Assembly: GCF_965243865.1 (NCBI RefSeq)
Contig: NZ_OZ251603.1
Coordinates: 2,542,001 to 2,606,000 of the forward strand
Source: Hyphomicrobium_A sp965243865
GTDB lineage: Bacteria; Pseudomonadota; Alphaproteobacteria; Rhizobiales; Hyphomicrobiaceae
Length of the DNA: 64,000 nucleotides
Reading direction: 5' to 3'
Below are positions 35,943 to 44,978 of this stretch, piece by piece; the stretch's first letter is position 1, and each line of letters opens with the position of its first letter. A model generated the notes under the pieces. That model was not told the origin of the DNA. It did no database searches and saw only the letters and a program-made list of their open reading frames with translations. Position numbers and translations under genes: made by a program.

Positions 35943-36464
35943 ATGGCTTTCTCGACGCAGGATCCAACGGTACACGCAGCCTACCGCACCGGCGGCTTCG
36001 CCCTGCTGTTCGCGGCCGCCGCGATCTTGCTTGCCCTTGCCTCCGAACACATCGGTGGCCTGCGGCCTTGCGAGCTCTGCCTTGAGCAGCGTTATGCCTA
36101 CTACGCTGGCGTGCCGCTGATCTTCTTCGGCCTTGTCGCCCTGAGCGCTGGGCAGACACGCGCCGCCGCCGCGCTGTTCGTTCTGGTTGCCCTCGCATTT
36201 TTCGGCAACGCCGCGCTCGCCGTCTATCACGCTGGCGTCGAGTGGGGCTTCTGGCAAGGCCCGGCCGCATGCAGCGGCCCGCAGTCGCTCACCACCAACG
36301 CCGGCAGTCTTCTCGATGCTCTGCAGACGACGAACGTCGTGCGCTGTGATCAGGCTGCATGGCGCATGTTTGGACTGTCGCTCGCCGGGTGGAACGTCAT
36401 CGCATCGCTGCTGATCGCGTTCCTTGGTTTGCGCGCCGCAAACGAAGCGCTGCACGCGCGCTGA
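35943..36464 (+). CDS. dsbB: Disulfide bond formation protein DsbB
   Basis: The protein has 173 aa and four transmembrane helices. The first redox pair CxxC is GLRPCELCLEQRYAYY and the second pair lies in the periplasmic loop (Cys in AACSGPQ and in VVRCDQ). It reoxidises DsbA and passes electrons to quinone. It is 23 nt after the DedA-like gene and likely last in the rph-led run. Confidence 0.93.
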   Translation: MAFSTQDPTVHAAYRTGGFALLFAAAAILLALASEHIGGLRPCELCLEQRYAYYAGVPLIFFGLVALSAGQTRAAAALFVLVALAFFGNAALAVYHAGVEWGFWQGPAACSGPQSLTTNAGSLLDALQTTNVVRCDQAAWRMFGLSLAGWNVIASLLIAFLGLRAANEALHAR

Positions 36465-36491
36465 TTCCACTCGCGCATGAACGGCGCGAGG

Positions 36492-36500
36492 TTATCCACA
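36492..36500 (+). promoter_or_regulatory. Perfect DnaA box
   Basis: TTATCCACA, the strict consensus, is followed by the A/T-rich AATAACTGATGTTTTC. It is a single box, and no cluster of further boxes is visible nearby. Confidence 0.6.
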
Positions 36501-36674
36501 AATAACTGATGTTTTCCGCAGCAGATTGCGTTCAGCAACTGTCAAGCTAAATACCGTGGGTCCGTCACGGTCGCGCCATTCCGTGGTCAAAAAGTAACGG
36601 TCTATTGCTCCTCGTTCGCGGAACAACGCGGTCGAGTTCGAGTTGAGGTTTCAATACCCCCGCAGTGAGTAGCG

Positions 36675-36930
36675 TTGCGTTCGAGTGAGTAGAGAGCCCA
36701 GCAGTCAGTCAGTTGCGTCGAGTAGGTGTTGCGTCCGTTGCGTCTGAGTTGAGTCTCGAAATTCGCCGTTGCGTCCGCGTCAGTCACATCGGGAACCCCG
36801 GCAGTCTCGCCAGTTGCGTAAGTTGCGTCAAAGTCTGCGTCTGTTGCGTCTCGCGTAAGTCCCCCGCCCGTCTCGGTATCGCGTTTGTAAGCGTTGCGTT
36901 CGTTGCGTCACGTGTTGCGTCCGTTTGCGT
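36675..36930 (+). repeat. Array of 12 TTGCGT hexamers on one strand
   Basis: Exact TTGCGT occurs at 36675, 36713, 36729, 36738, 36769, 36814, 36823, 36844, 36894, 36903, 36915 and 36925. All are on the plus strand, usually as GTTGCGTC/A. Three pairs are exactly 9 bp apart. Near-copies (CTGCGT, TCGCGT) fill gaps. The function is unknown. Confidence 0.85.
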
Positions 36931-36987
36931 AAAGCCAACTTCCCCCAATAGACGCGTTCTCCCCCGAGCGCGTGTGCAATCGAGGCG

Positions 36988-37029
36988 AACCGCCCGGAGA
37001 TGAAAGGTTTCGCGTAGTTCCGGGCGGTT
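36988..37029 (+). ncRNA. Long hairpin of unknown role downstream of TTGCGT array
   Basis: AACCGCCCGGA (36988-36998) pairs perfectly over 11 bp with TCCGGGCGGTT (37019-37029) around a 20-nt loop that contains one copy of the 13-mer GGTTTCGCGTAGT. There is no U-run, so it is not a simple terminator. A structured RNA is possible but unproven. Confidence 0.4.
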
Positions 37030-37468
37030 GCAGCCAGTCTTGTCCAAGAGCCCGAGTGAGTGGCGTCAGTCGCGTAAAAGTCAGCAAGTCAGTGAGGTGT
37101 ACCGTGGCGTCCCAGTATCAATCTCAGTCGCATTCGTGGCGTTCGCTTTCAGATGTTGTCGGTGAAGTCATCGTCGCTATCGGCAGTCCGTCTCAATCGA
37201 CGGACGTTCCCATAGCGTCGGCGTCGACAAGGTAGCCGCCGCGTATTCGTTACGGAGGGGAAAGAGGGACCTTCCAACGAGATGGCAAGCATATGGAGCG
37301 TCGGAGACTACATGCCTCCACGATTCATCACATGACCTGGTTTCGCGTAGTGATGTCAGCACGCTCTGTGTGCTTGCCAACAATTCAGCCCCGCGCCCCG
37401 GGCAATGAAAGCGGCGCGTAATGAGCAAGCGCCCGGACTTCGGCGGCGCAAGACAGGAGAAGCGTCAA

Positions 37469-37681
37469 ATGAGTTTCAACCACATCAACCCGCTGCAGTG
37501 GCATCAGGCGCTCGGCGTAGCCCGCGCCTCCTGCGCCCGCATTTTCCGCGATGGCGGCGCACCGGCTGATGCAATGCGTGCCTTCGGTCTTGCCACCGAT
37601 CACGCGACTGAGGATTGGAGCCGCACGGTTGAGGCGATCGCAGAATCTCTGTGTGCCGCTCCAATGAAGCGCGCCGCATAA
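37469..37681 (+). CDS. Small hypothetical protein
   Basis: The protein has 70 aa starting MSFNHINPLQW. ATG 37469 is chosen because AGGAGA lies 8 nt upstream. An in-frame ATG at 37421 has no such site. It is helical, soluble and without signal or cysteine motif (Cys at two scattered positions). I do not recognise a family. A strong terminator lies about 80 nt downstream, which supports real expression. Confidence 0.6.
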   Translation: MSFNHINPLQWHQALGVARASCARIFRDGGAPADAMRAFGLATDHATEDWSRTVEAIAESLCAAPMKRAA

Positions 37682-37760
37682 ACAATCTAGCTCCGCGATT
37701 GTGGAGCATTGAGCATCCGGCTCATCAGAATTTCTCGTCGTCCTTCCCCTGAACGACGAA

Positions 37761-37796
37761 GGCCTCGGCATCGCATTGCCGAGGCCTTTCTTTTTT
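37761..37796 (+). terminator. Strong rho-independent terminator
   Basis: A perfect 10-bp stem, GGCCTCGGCA (37761-37770) with TGCCGAGGCC (37777-37786), is followed by TTTCTTTTTT. Confidence 0.93.
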
Positions 37797-37937
37797 CAAT
37801 TGAAGGAAAACCCGGCTGCCGCCACCACTGCGCCGCGAAGCGGCAAGGGCGCAAGGCGCCCCGCGCCTTAGGCGCGGCTCCCCGCTTGTTAGCGGCCCGC
37901 CGCACAGCAAGCCGCCATCCACTCGTGTCAGCAAAAA

Positions 37938-38498
37938 CTAAGGCTCCAGCTCGGTATCCCAGTAGAGGTAGTCGAGCCAGCTCTTGTGCAGGTAGTTCGG
38001 CGGGAACGAGCGCCCGTTGCGATGCAATTCGAAAACCGTCGGCCGATACGGCATCAGCTTCGGCAGCATGCCGATCTGCTCGGGCATCGCGCCGCCCTTT
38101 TCGAGGTTGCATGGGGCGCACGCCGTCGTGACGTTGTCCCAACGCGTCTGGCCGCCGCGCGAGCGCGGGATGACGTGATCGAACGTCAGATCGTCTTTGC
38201 AGCCGCAGTATTGGCAGGTGAAGCGATCGCGCAGGAACACATTGAAGCGCGTGAACGCGGGATAAAGCGCGGGCTTCACATAGGTTTTGAGTGAGACGAC
38301 GCTCGGCAGCCGCATCTCGAATGTTGGGCTGCGAACGAAGCGGTCGTATTCGGAGACGATGTTGACGCGATCCAGAAAAACGGCTTTCACCGACTCTTGC
38401 CAGCTCCAGAGCGACAAAGGGTAGTAGCTCAGGGGGCGGAAGTCGGCGTTTAGGACGAGTGCCGGAAAGCTATCCGGAATGGCCACATGCGCATCCAC
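37938..38498 (-). CDS. HNH endonuclease family protein
   Basis: The protein has 186 aa and starts at GTG 38498. The HNH core is FTCQYCGCKDDLTFDHVIPR and WDNVTTACAPCNLEKGG, with two CxxC zinc pairs and the DH of the ββα-metal fold. This DUF-type HNH protein is widely conserved in alphaproteobacterial chromosomes as a single-copy gene, which argues against a homing or restriction role. The actual DNA substrate is unknown. Confidence 0.88.
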   Translation of the reverse strand: MDAHVAIPDSFPALVLNADFRPLSYYPLSLWSWQESVKAVFLDRVNIVSEYDRFVRSPTFEMRLPSVVSLKTYVKPALYPAFTRFNVFLRDRFTCQYCGCKDDLTFDHVIPRSRGGQTRWDNVTTACAPCNLEKGGAMPEQIGMLPKLMPYRPTVFELHRNGRSFPPNYLHKSWLDYLYWDTELEP

Positions 38499-38629
38499 GT
38501 AATGGGCGTCCTATACGTTTAGTCCTGACGAATCGCGTTCTCCTCAACGTTCGGCCGGGATACTAGCGGCGCATATCAACTCTGTGAAGGTCCCCGCCAA
38601 GCTTGCCTGTGCCCCTGTGGCGCAACCAC

Positions 38630-39313
38630 CTAAGACGCTGCATCTACGCGCTTTTTGGCATCTTCGGCTGGGCGGCCTGCGACCTTGTAGTACGCCCACA
38701 GAACATGCGCTGCGACGCCGCGCCAGGGCCTCCAGCGTTCCGCAATGGCAAAAAGCTCGTCCTGCGAAGGGCGCTCATCCAGCTTCAATGCGTTTGCGAC
38801 AGCGATCTGCAGGGCGAGATCGCCCGCTGCGAAAGCGTCCGCGCGCCCGAGGCAGAAGAGAAGGTAAATGTCTGCGCTCCAAGGCCCGATACCTGGTAGC
38901 GCCGTCAGCGCCGCGTGCACGTCTTCCTCCGGCGCATGCGCGAGAATGTCGAGATCCAGCCCCGCGACCACCGCTTCGCTCAGCGCGCGCAGTGTGCGCA
39001 CTTTTCCTTTCGATAGGCCGGCAGAGCGCAACGCTTCATCGCTCATCGCCAGGAACGTCTCAGCTGTCATCGGGCTGACGGCAGTGGAGACGCGGTCCCA
39101 GATTGCCTGCGCGCTCGCCAAAGAAAGCTGTTGTCCAACCACGATGCGTGCCAGGCCTTCAAAGCCGGACGCATGTCGACGCACAGTGGGCACGCCCGTC
39201 ATCGCCCGCATCATGCGCATGTGCGGACATGAACGCGTCAACGCACGCACGCCCTTCAGCATGTATGCATCATCGAGCACGAGAGGCTGCAGCTTTGTGC
39301 GCTTCGTTTGCAT
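38630..39313 (-). CDS. DNA-3-methyladenine glycosylase II-like (AlkA family)
   Basis: The protein has 227 aa. The HhH-GPD motif is LTALPGIGPWSADIYLLFCL, with the catalytic Asp in AFAAGDLALQ. It excises alkylated bases. The upstream half contains the family segment LARIVVGQQLSLASAQAIW. Start MQTKRTKLQ (ATG 39313) is preferred, since an upstream extension of 49 residues is Arg-rich and unlike the family. Confidence 0.92.
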   Translation of the reverse strand: MQTKRTKLQPLVLDDAYMLKGVRALTRSCPHMRMMRAMTGVPTVRRHASGFEGLARIVVGQQLSLASAQAIWDRVSTAVSPMTAETFLAMSDEALRSAGLSKGKVRTLRALSEAVVAGLDLDILAHAPEEDVHAALTALPGIGPWSADIYLLFCLGRADAFAAGDLALQIAVANALKLDERPSQDELFAIAERWRPWRGVAAHVLWAYYKVAGRPAEDAKKRVDAAS

Positions 39314-39480
39314 TCTGGACGCGATACTCCGTGACTGAGCCTCGATCGTAGGTCGCCGTTTCCTCTCCCGCAAATCGCACGGGTTCACATGCGGCGACAG
39401 ACTGCTAAACAGGTGAACGACGATCTCCACGCCCGGCGCTCGCCGCGGCGGCAAACTCAACTGAGGCGCAGCACCCTAGT

Positions 39481-40347
39481 ATGACCTCCCCGGTACTTCG
39501 CTTTGCGCCCAGCCCCAACGGCCCTCTTCACCTCGGCCATGCACTGTCTGCGTTGACGGGCTTCGACATGGCGCAGCGCGCCGGCGGCCGCTTCCTCGTG
39601 CGCATCGAGGACATCGACGTCACGCGCTGCCGCGAGGAATACGTCACCGGCATCTTCGAAGATCTTTCATGGCTCGGCATAACCTGGGAGCAGCCGGTGC
39701 TGTTCCAGTCGCAGCAGTTCGCAACCTATGTCGAGGCCGCACAATGGCTGGAAGGCCAGGGACTGCTCTACCCGTGCTTCGCCTCGCGCACCGAGATCGA
39801 TGCGGCACCCGTTCCCGGTGCCGTCGACCCTGACGGCGCGCCGCTCTATCCCGGTCTGCATAAGGCATTGCCGAAGAGTGAGATCGAGGCGCGCATGGAA
39901 AACGGTGAGCGCTTTGCGCTGCGCATCGATATGGATCGCGCGCTGGCCAAGGCCCGCGACCGGCTCGGCGGCGCACCGCTCACCTTCACGGAGCTGGACG
40001 AGGCCGGCAACGCCGTGGTCGTCGAAGCCCGCCCCGAGCGCTGGGGTGACGCCGTCATCCTGCGCAAGGATGTGCCGGCGAGCTACCACCTTGCCGTGGT
40101 CGTCGACGACGCGCGCCAAGGCATCACTTATGTCACGCGCGGCCAAGATCTTTATGCCGCGACGGACCTGCACCGCCTGCTGCAGGTGCTAATGGGGCTG
40201 CCCGAGCCCGTCTACCATCACCATCGCCTGCTCGCCGACGCAGAGGGCCGCAAGCTCTCTAAAAGCGCGGGCGACACAGCGCTTTCGGCCCTCCGCACTG
40301 CCAGAAAATCGGCCGCCGACATCCGCGCCATGGTCGGGCTGGCATAG
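39481..40347 (+). CDS. gluQ: Glutamyl-Q tRNA(Asp) synthetase
   Basis: The protein has 288 aa. It resembles the catalytic core of GluRS without the anticodon domain. HIGH-type motif is LHLGHALSA and KMSKS-type is RKLSKSAG. It glutamylates queuosine in tRNA-Asp. The family zinc-site cysteines are not all evident (only one in YPCFAS), which is common in alphaproteobacterial versions. Confidence 0.93.
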   Translation: MTSPVLRFAPSPNGPLHLGHALSALTGFDMAQRAGGRFLVRIEDIDVTRCREEYVTGIFEDLSWLGITWEQPVLFQSQQFATYVEAAQWLEGQGLLYPCFASRTEIDAAPVPGAVDPDGAPLYPGLHKALPKSEIEARMENGERFALRIDMDRALAKARDRLGGAPLTFTELDEAGNAVVVEARPERWGDAVILRKDVPASYHLAVVVDDARQGITYVTRGQDLYAATDLHRLLQVLMGLPEPVYHHHRLLADAEGRKLSKSAGDTALSALRTARKSAADIRAMVGLA

Positions 40348-40532
40348 CCGCGACCCATCAAAAATCGAATCTATTCGCTGTCTTGGCTTGCGCCGTGAAG
40401 CGGGCTGAGAAGGCGCGCGCGCTATCGCACGGCACTGCAAGCGAATTCCGTCATGGTTAGTGTTCCGCTAACGCTTGTCTGAAAGGATTACGCCTTGAAG
40501 TGCAGCGGCATCCGTTTCTTTGAGGCAACGTC

Positions 40533-41084
40533 ATGGAAACAAACTGGACGAAGCTATTGTCAAACAACGCGAATAAGCTAAGCGTGGTCAGGCTTCGCGC
40601 AGTCGCGTTCGCCTCGCGGAGCTCGACTGAGCTTCACCGCCTCGCGGTAGCTCATGCAACGCTGACAAAGAAGCACGCAAAAAAGCTGCGCCGAACCATG
40701 CTCCGCCGCCTCGCCGCCTATAAGAATTTTGCTGCCCTTGCGCTGTCGGGCTTCTCGACGGCAACGGCACTGCATGAGATTTCCGGGCGTACGCAGCGCG
40801 AGGCCGTCCGTGTGGTCGAGCCAGTCCGCGTCAGCGTCGAGGATCACTGGCGCCGTGCTGTCGGTGTAATCACCGCAGCACTCGAGAGCTTCCAGCGCAT
40901 CAAGAGCCTGCACAAGTCCGCCGCGCGCCAATTGGATTCGGCTGACTATGCGCTGACGCAGCTTCTGCACGACCTGCGCCCCGTCATGGGACTACCCGCC
41001 GATGTTTCCGGCCTGCGCGCAGTCCTTGCCGAAGCCGAGCGCACAGCGCCTGAGCGTCGCCGCAAGGCGCTCGCCGTCGCCTGA
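40533..41084 (+). CDS. Hypothetical helical protein
   Basis: The protein has 183 aa with start METNWTKLL at 40533, preceded by TTGAGGCAAC. It is predicted almost wholly alpha-helical, basic and soluble, with Ala/Arg/Leu-rich heptads. A weak resemblance to phasin-like proteins is an impression only. It stands alone between gluQ and the convergent LpoA-like gene. Confidence 0.6.
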   Translation: METNWTKLLSNNANKLSVVRLRAVAFASRSSTELHRLAVAHATLTKKHAKKLRRTMLRRLAAYKNFAALALSGFSTATALHEISGRTQREAVRVVEPVRVSVEDHWRRAVGVITAALESFQRIKSLHKSAARQLDSADYALTQLLHDLRPVMGLPADVSGLRAVLAEAERTAPERRRKALAVA

Positions 41085-41174
41085 TCCGCTGTTGGCCTGG
41101 AGGCGCCGACGAGCCTCCCCAGCACGCGTCCGCATTGCGCGTCGGGAAACGGGGCTTCTGGAAAGCTGGAGGTC

Positions 41175-42437
41175 TTAGTTCCGTGCTGGAACGGAGCCGG
41201 TCGACATTTGATCCGCAGCCGACAGGCGAGTCGCCTCGAAGCTGGCAGGCGCCGGATCGACCACCGCGGAGCCGAACTTTTCTACCTGCAGCACAGCAAG
41301 TCCGCGCTCGCTCAGGCCGTTCGCGCCGAACCGCACGATGCCGTCCACGCCCGAAAAGCCGTTCGCCCGCGTCAGGTTCGCCTGAGTGAACCGAGTGCCC
41401 GGCGGATTGGACGCAAGGCTGATGGCGAAGCTGATCGCGTCATAGGAAACCGACGCAATGCGCGGCGGCGCGCTGCCGAACGTCTTGGCGAAGCGCTCCG
41501 AGAACGCGCGCCACGCGACCGGATCAGGGCTCGGATACCAGCCATCGACAAAGGCCGCATCGCGCCCGACCGTCGGGAAGTCCCATGCGCTATTGCCCAA
41601 CAGCTGGACCTTCTTAGTGTCGATGCCGGCGTATGCGATCACCGGGCCGATCTGCGGCAGCGTCTCGGGCCCGCCCGGCACGAACAGCGCATCGATCGGC
41701 GCCATCTCGGTCTCGCCCGCTTTGATCGCCTCCATCACCCGCTTGGCGGGCGACAGCATGCTGTTGGCGGCCAGCGGGTAGCGCTCGACGACAGCAACGA
41801 CGCCCCCACTGCGGCGCACGGCGTTGCGGAACGCTGCTTCGATCACGTCACCGTAAGCGTCGCTCTGGATAAGCGCTGCGAACCGCCGTTTGCCGCGCGA
41901 TGCTGCAAACGAAACGATGCGGTCGGTTTCTTGCTCGGCGAGGAAGTTGACGAGGTAAACCCCGTTACCCGCCACCTGCGTGTTGTTGGAAAAGGCGAGG
42001 ATCGGCACGTTCGCCTGGCGCGCCGCGCTGGCGGCACCGCTCACCGACGGCGAAAGCAGCGGCCCGATGATGATCTCGGCCCCATCCTTGATGGCTTCTT
42101 CGGCGGCCGCCCGGGCACGAGCCTCGGTGCCACCGTCGTCCTTGGTGACGAGTTGCACGTTCGGATCGTTGACCTCGAACAGCGCCATTTCGGCGCCCTG
42201 CTTGAGACTTTTCGCAACCGCCGCGGTCTCGCCCATGCCGCCCATCGGTAGCAGCAGCGCGATCTTCACCGGCGCCCGGATGGCGCCCTGTTGACCTGGG
42301 GCGGGTGCCAATGCCGCGCTGGGCGCCGCCGGTCCCATGCCGCTTGTCGAGCAGCCAGCCAGAAAAAGGCCGAACATTGCCAAGCCTGCCGCGCACTCGC
42401 GCCTGCTGACCTCGGCCTGCTTCAAGCCCTTTCGCAT
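41175..42437 (-). CDS. LpoA-like lipoprotein (penicillin-binding protein activator, type 1 periplasmic fold)
   Basis: The protein has 420 aa. It has a lipoprotein signal with lipobox LFLAGCS (Cys about residue 29). After a Pro/Ala linker a Leu/Ile/Val-binding-protein-like fold follows (VKIALLLPMGGMGETAAVAKSL, GAEIIIGPLLSPSV, FVPGGPETLPQIGPV). It is divergent from rsmI-yraN, the same neighbourhood as lpoA in Escherichia coli, which supports a role in activating class A penicillin-binding proteins. An ABC transporter binding protein is the alternative, but no permease genes are near. Confidence 0.82.
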   Translation of the reverse strand: MRKGLKQAEVSRRECAAGLAMFGLFLAGCSTSGMGPAAPSAALAPAPGQQGAIRAPVKIALLLPMGGMGETAAVAKSLKQGAEMALFEVNDPNVQLVTKDDGGTEARARAAAEEAIKDGAEIIIGPLLSPSVSGAASAARQANVPILAFSNNTQVAGNGVYLVNFLAEQETDRIVSFAASRGKRRFAALIQSDAYGDVIEAAFRNAVRRSGGVVAVVERYPLAANSMLSPAKRVMEAIKAGETEMAPIDALFVPGGPETLPQIGPVIAYAGIDTKKVQLLGNSAWDFPTVGRDAAFVDGWYPSPDPVAWRAFSERFAKTFGSAPPRIASVSYDAISFAISLASNPPGTRFTQANLTRANGFSGVDGIVRFGANGLSERGLAVLQVEKFGSAVVDPAPASFEATRLSAADQMSTGSVPARN

Positions 42438-42614
42438 TTATTCGGGGTCCCCCTGGCGTTGCCCGGTCGGTCGGCGGCGGTCACAATGGCGGTGGCTGCG
42501 GAACAGCGTGACGACTCGACTATCCTTCTGGTTATCTCTTCGATTCGCCGAGGAAAAGTGCCTCTCAGCCACTATCGTGAACATTCAACGCCGCAATTGC
42601 GAAAGTGACCTGCC

Positions 42615-43550
42615 ATGAACGCTGGAGAGGCCGCCAGTGACGCCAACAAGCCCCCTCGGGACGAAAGCGCGATCCTCGGGCGCGTCGCCGGGGAGATGCG
42701 CAAGCAACTCGCGGGCAGCCTAGCGCCGGGCCTCTACGTGATCGCAACGCCTATCGGCAATCTCGGCGACATGACTTTGCGCGCCATCGCCAATTTGGCG
42801 CGCGCGGACATCATCCTCTGCGAGGACACGCGCCATAGCCGCACGCTGCTCGGCCACTTCGCCATCGACGTGCCGACGCGCCCCTATCATGAGCATAACG
42901 CCGCCAGGGAGCGCCCTCGCGTCCTGGCTGAGCTTGCCGCAGGTCGCCGCATTGCCCTCATCTCCGACGCCGGCACGCCGCTCATCTCCGATCCCGGCTG
43001 GAAGCTCGTGCGCGAGGCGCTCGATGCTGGCCACCATGTCGAGGCCATGCCCGGCGCGTCGGCAACTCTGACGGCGCTCGCAGTCGGCGGCCTGCCGACG
43101 GACGCCTTCATGTTCGCCGGCTTCCTGCCGCCCAAGACCGTCAGCCGCCGCACCCGCATCGCCGAACTCGCCGCGGTGCCGGCCACCCTGGTCTTCTTTG
43201 AGGCCCCGACGCGCGTTGCCGACGCCATGGCTGACCTCGCTGCGGTCTTGGGCCCCCGCCCCGCCGCCCTCGCCCGCGAGTTGACCAAGCTGCACGAGGA
43301 GGTGCGCCGCGGCCCGCTCGATAAGCTGGCGGCCGAGCTGGCTGATGCAACCATCAAGGGTGAGGCGGTGATACTCGTTGGGCCGCCGCAACAGGCTGCC
43401 GTCAGTGACGAAGAGATCGCCGCCCGCCTCGCCGATGCGCTCGCCACTATGAGCTTACGCGACGGCGCCAAAACCATCGCCGATGCCCTCGGCGTCCCCA
43501 AAAGCCGCGTCTACGACCTCGGTCTCAAGCTGCGCAAGGACGCGCCGTGA
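42615..43550 (+). CDS. rsmI: 16S rRNA (cytidine-1402-2'-O)-methyltransferase
   Basis: The protein has 311 aa in the tetrapyrrole-methylase fold. Family motifs are LYVIATPIGNLGDMTLRA, CEDTRHSRTLL, LISDAGTPLISDPGWKLV and AMPGASATLTALAVGGLP. It 2'-O-methylates C1402 in the decoding centre. An N-terminal extension of about 35 residues precedes the domain. It overlaps yraN by GTGA. Confidence 0.96.
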   Translation: MNAGEAASDANKPPRDESAILGRVAGEMRKQLAGSLAPGLYVIATPIGNLGDMTLRAIANLARADIILCEDTRHSRTLLGHFAIDVPTRPYHEHNAARERPRVLAELAAGRRIALISDAGTPLISDPGWKLVREALDAGHHVEAMPGASATLTALAVGGLPTDAFMFAGFLPPKTVSRRTRIAELAAVPATLVFFEAPTRVADAMADLAAVLGPRPAALARELTKLHEEVRRGPLDKLAAELADATIKGEAVILVGPPQQAAVSDEEIAARLADALATMSLRDGAKTIADALGVPKSRVYDLGLKLRKDAP

Positions 43551-43930
43551 CTTCATCGCCACGACGCGGACCGGTCGATGAGAACGTCCGCCGTGCCCGC
43601 CTGCGCAGCGGCCGCTTCGCCGAGCTTCTGGCGGCAATCGCGCTGCTAACCAAGGGCTACCGCATCCTCGGCCGCAATGTGAAAACCAGGGCCGGCGAGA
43701 TCGATATCATCGCTGTGAGGGGCCAGCGTCTGGCCTTCGTCGAGGTCAAGCGACGCCTGACCCGCGAAGCCGCTGAAGCGGCCGTCAGCGACCGCCAGGC
43801 CGCCCGCATCCGCAGTGCCGCCGATTACTGGCTTGCCCATCGCCCGCGCTACCAGGCCCACGAGCAGGGCTTCGACCTCATGCTGCTGCTGCCGCGCCGC
43901 TGGCCACGCCACATCGAGAACGGCTTCTGA
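43547..43930 (+). CDS. YraN/UPF0102 nuclease-fold protein
   Basis: The protein has 127 aa and starts at GTG 43547, overlapping the rsmI stop. The restriction-endonuclease-like core is GYRILGRNVKTRAGEIDIIAVRGQRLAFVEVKRR, in which the GE.D and EVK residues form a PD-(D/E)xK site. The role is uncertain (DNA repair or processing suspected). The rsmI-yraN-gshB order is widely conserved. Confidence 0.93.
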   Translation: MTSSPRRGPVDENVRRARLRSGRFAELLAAIALLTKGYRILGRNVKTRAGEIDIIAVRGQRLAFVEVKRRLTREAAEAAVSDRQAARIRSAADYWLAHRPRYQAHEQGFDLMLLLPRRWPRHIENGF

Positions 43931-44016
43931 TCTCTGCAGCGGGCCAATGCCGCTTTGCGTGCACGCCGCTGCCGGGTTACCAACTCCGCCCCGGTTGCAT
44001 TCGAGCGAGCCCCCCG

Positions 44017-44958
44017 ATGACCCTGCGCGTCGCCTGCCAGATGGACCCGATCGAGCGGATCGATATCCGCGGTGATTCCACCTTCGCCATCCTCCTTGAA
44101 GCGCAGAAGCGCGGCCACGAGCTGTTCTATTACACACCGCCCGATCTCTCCCTGCACGGCGATAAGCTTCTCGCGCGTGGACAGACACTCAAGGTCGAGG
44201 ACAAGGTCGGCGCCCACTATAAGCTGTCGCATCCGCGCATTGAAAACCTCGCCGATCAGGATGTGGTGCTGCTGCGCCAGGACCCGCCGTTCGACATGGC
44301 CTACATCACCACGACGCACTTGCTGGAGCGCATCCATCCCAAGACGCTTGTCGTCAACGACCCGGCAAGCGTTCGCAACGCGCCCGAGAAAATCTTCGTT
44401 CTCGATTTCCTCGATCTGATGCCGCCCACCATCGTCACGCGCCAGCTTCAGGACGTGCAGGCCTTCCGCAAGGAGATGGGCGACGTCATCTTGAAGCCGC
44501 TCTACGGCAACGGCGGCGCCGCCATCTTCCGCCTCACCAAGGACGACACCAACACGGCCTCTCTGGTCGAGTTGTTCCAGACCGTCTTCCGCGAGCCCTT
44601 CATGGTGCAGCAGTATCGCCCTGAGGTTCAATTTGGCGACAAGCGGATCATCCTCGTCGACGGCAAGTTCGCCGGCGCCATCAACCGCGTACCCGCAACC
44701 GGCGAGACGCGCTCCAACCTTCACGTCGGCGGCACGGCCGTCCCCACCGAGCTCACCGAGCGCGAGGAGGAGATCTGCGCCCGGCTCGGCCCAGAGCTGA
44801 AGAAGCGCGGCCTGCTCTTCACCGGCATCGACGTGATCGGCCCCTACCTCACCGAGATCAACGTCACTTCGCCGACTGGCATTCGTCAGGTGAAGCAGTT
44901 CGGAGGCGCAGATATCGCCGCCCTCATCTGGGATGCCATCGAGGCAAAGCGTGTTTGA
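44017..44958 (+). CDS. gshB: Glutathione synthetase
   Basis: The protein has 313 aa with an ATP-grasp fold. Family segments are QMDPIERIDIRGDSTFAI, KTLVVNDPASVRNAPEK, ILKPLYGNGGAAIF and LLFTGIDVIGPYLTEINVTS. It joins gamma-glutamylcysteine and glycine. It follows yraN by 86 nt. Confidence 0.98.
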   Translation: MTLRVACQMDPIERIDIRGDSTFAILLEAQKRGHELFYYTPPDLSLHGDKLLARGQTLKVEDKVGAHYKLSHPRIENLADQDVVLLRQDPPFDMAYITTTHLLERIHPKTLVVNDPASVRNAPEKIFVLDFLDLMPPTIVTRQLQDVQAFRKEMGDVILKPLYGNGGAAIFRLTKDDTNTASLVELFQTVFREPFMVQQYRPEVQFGDKRIILVDGKFAGAINRVPATGETRSNLHVGGTAVPTELTEREEEICARLGPELKKRGLLFTGIDVIGPYLTEINVTSPTGIRQVKQFGGADIAALIWDAIEAKRV

Positions 44959-44978
44959 AATGAGCGCGTGCGCCCACA

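Larger units (their letters stand above)
36465..37420. other. Gene-poor 956-bp region with unusual repeats
   Basis: No convincing gene is present. Short open frames on both strands lack ribosome-binding sites and have repeat-driven composition. The region holds a DnaA box, an array of TTGCGT hexamers, a long hairpin and two copies of the 13-mer GGTTTCGCGTAGT (about 37006-37018 and 37339-37351), each described separately. Confidence 0.6.

Noticed and set aside
36675..36930. CRISPR array at the TTGCGT repeats
   Set aside because: The units are 6-9 bp and unevenly spaced with no constant long repeat or unique spacers, and no cas genes are present.
36602..37047. Two short minus-strand frames (61 and 87 aa) that overlap by ATGA across the TTGCGT array
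   Set aside because: Their Thr/Gln/Asp/Ala-rich sequence is produced by the repeated hexamer itself and neither has a ribosome-binding site.
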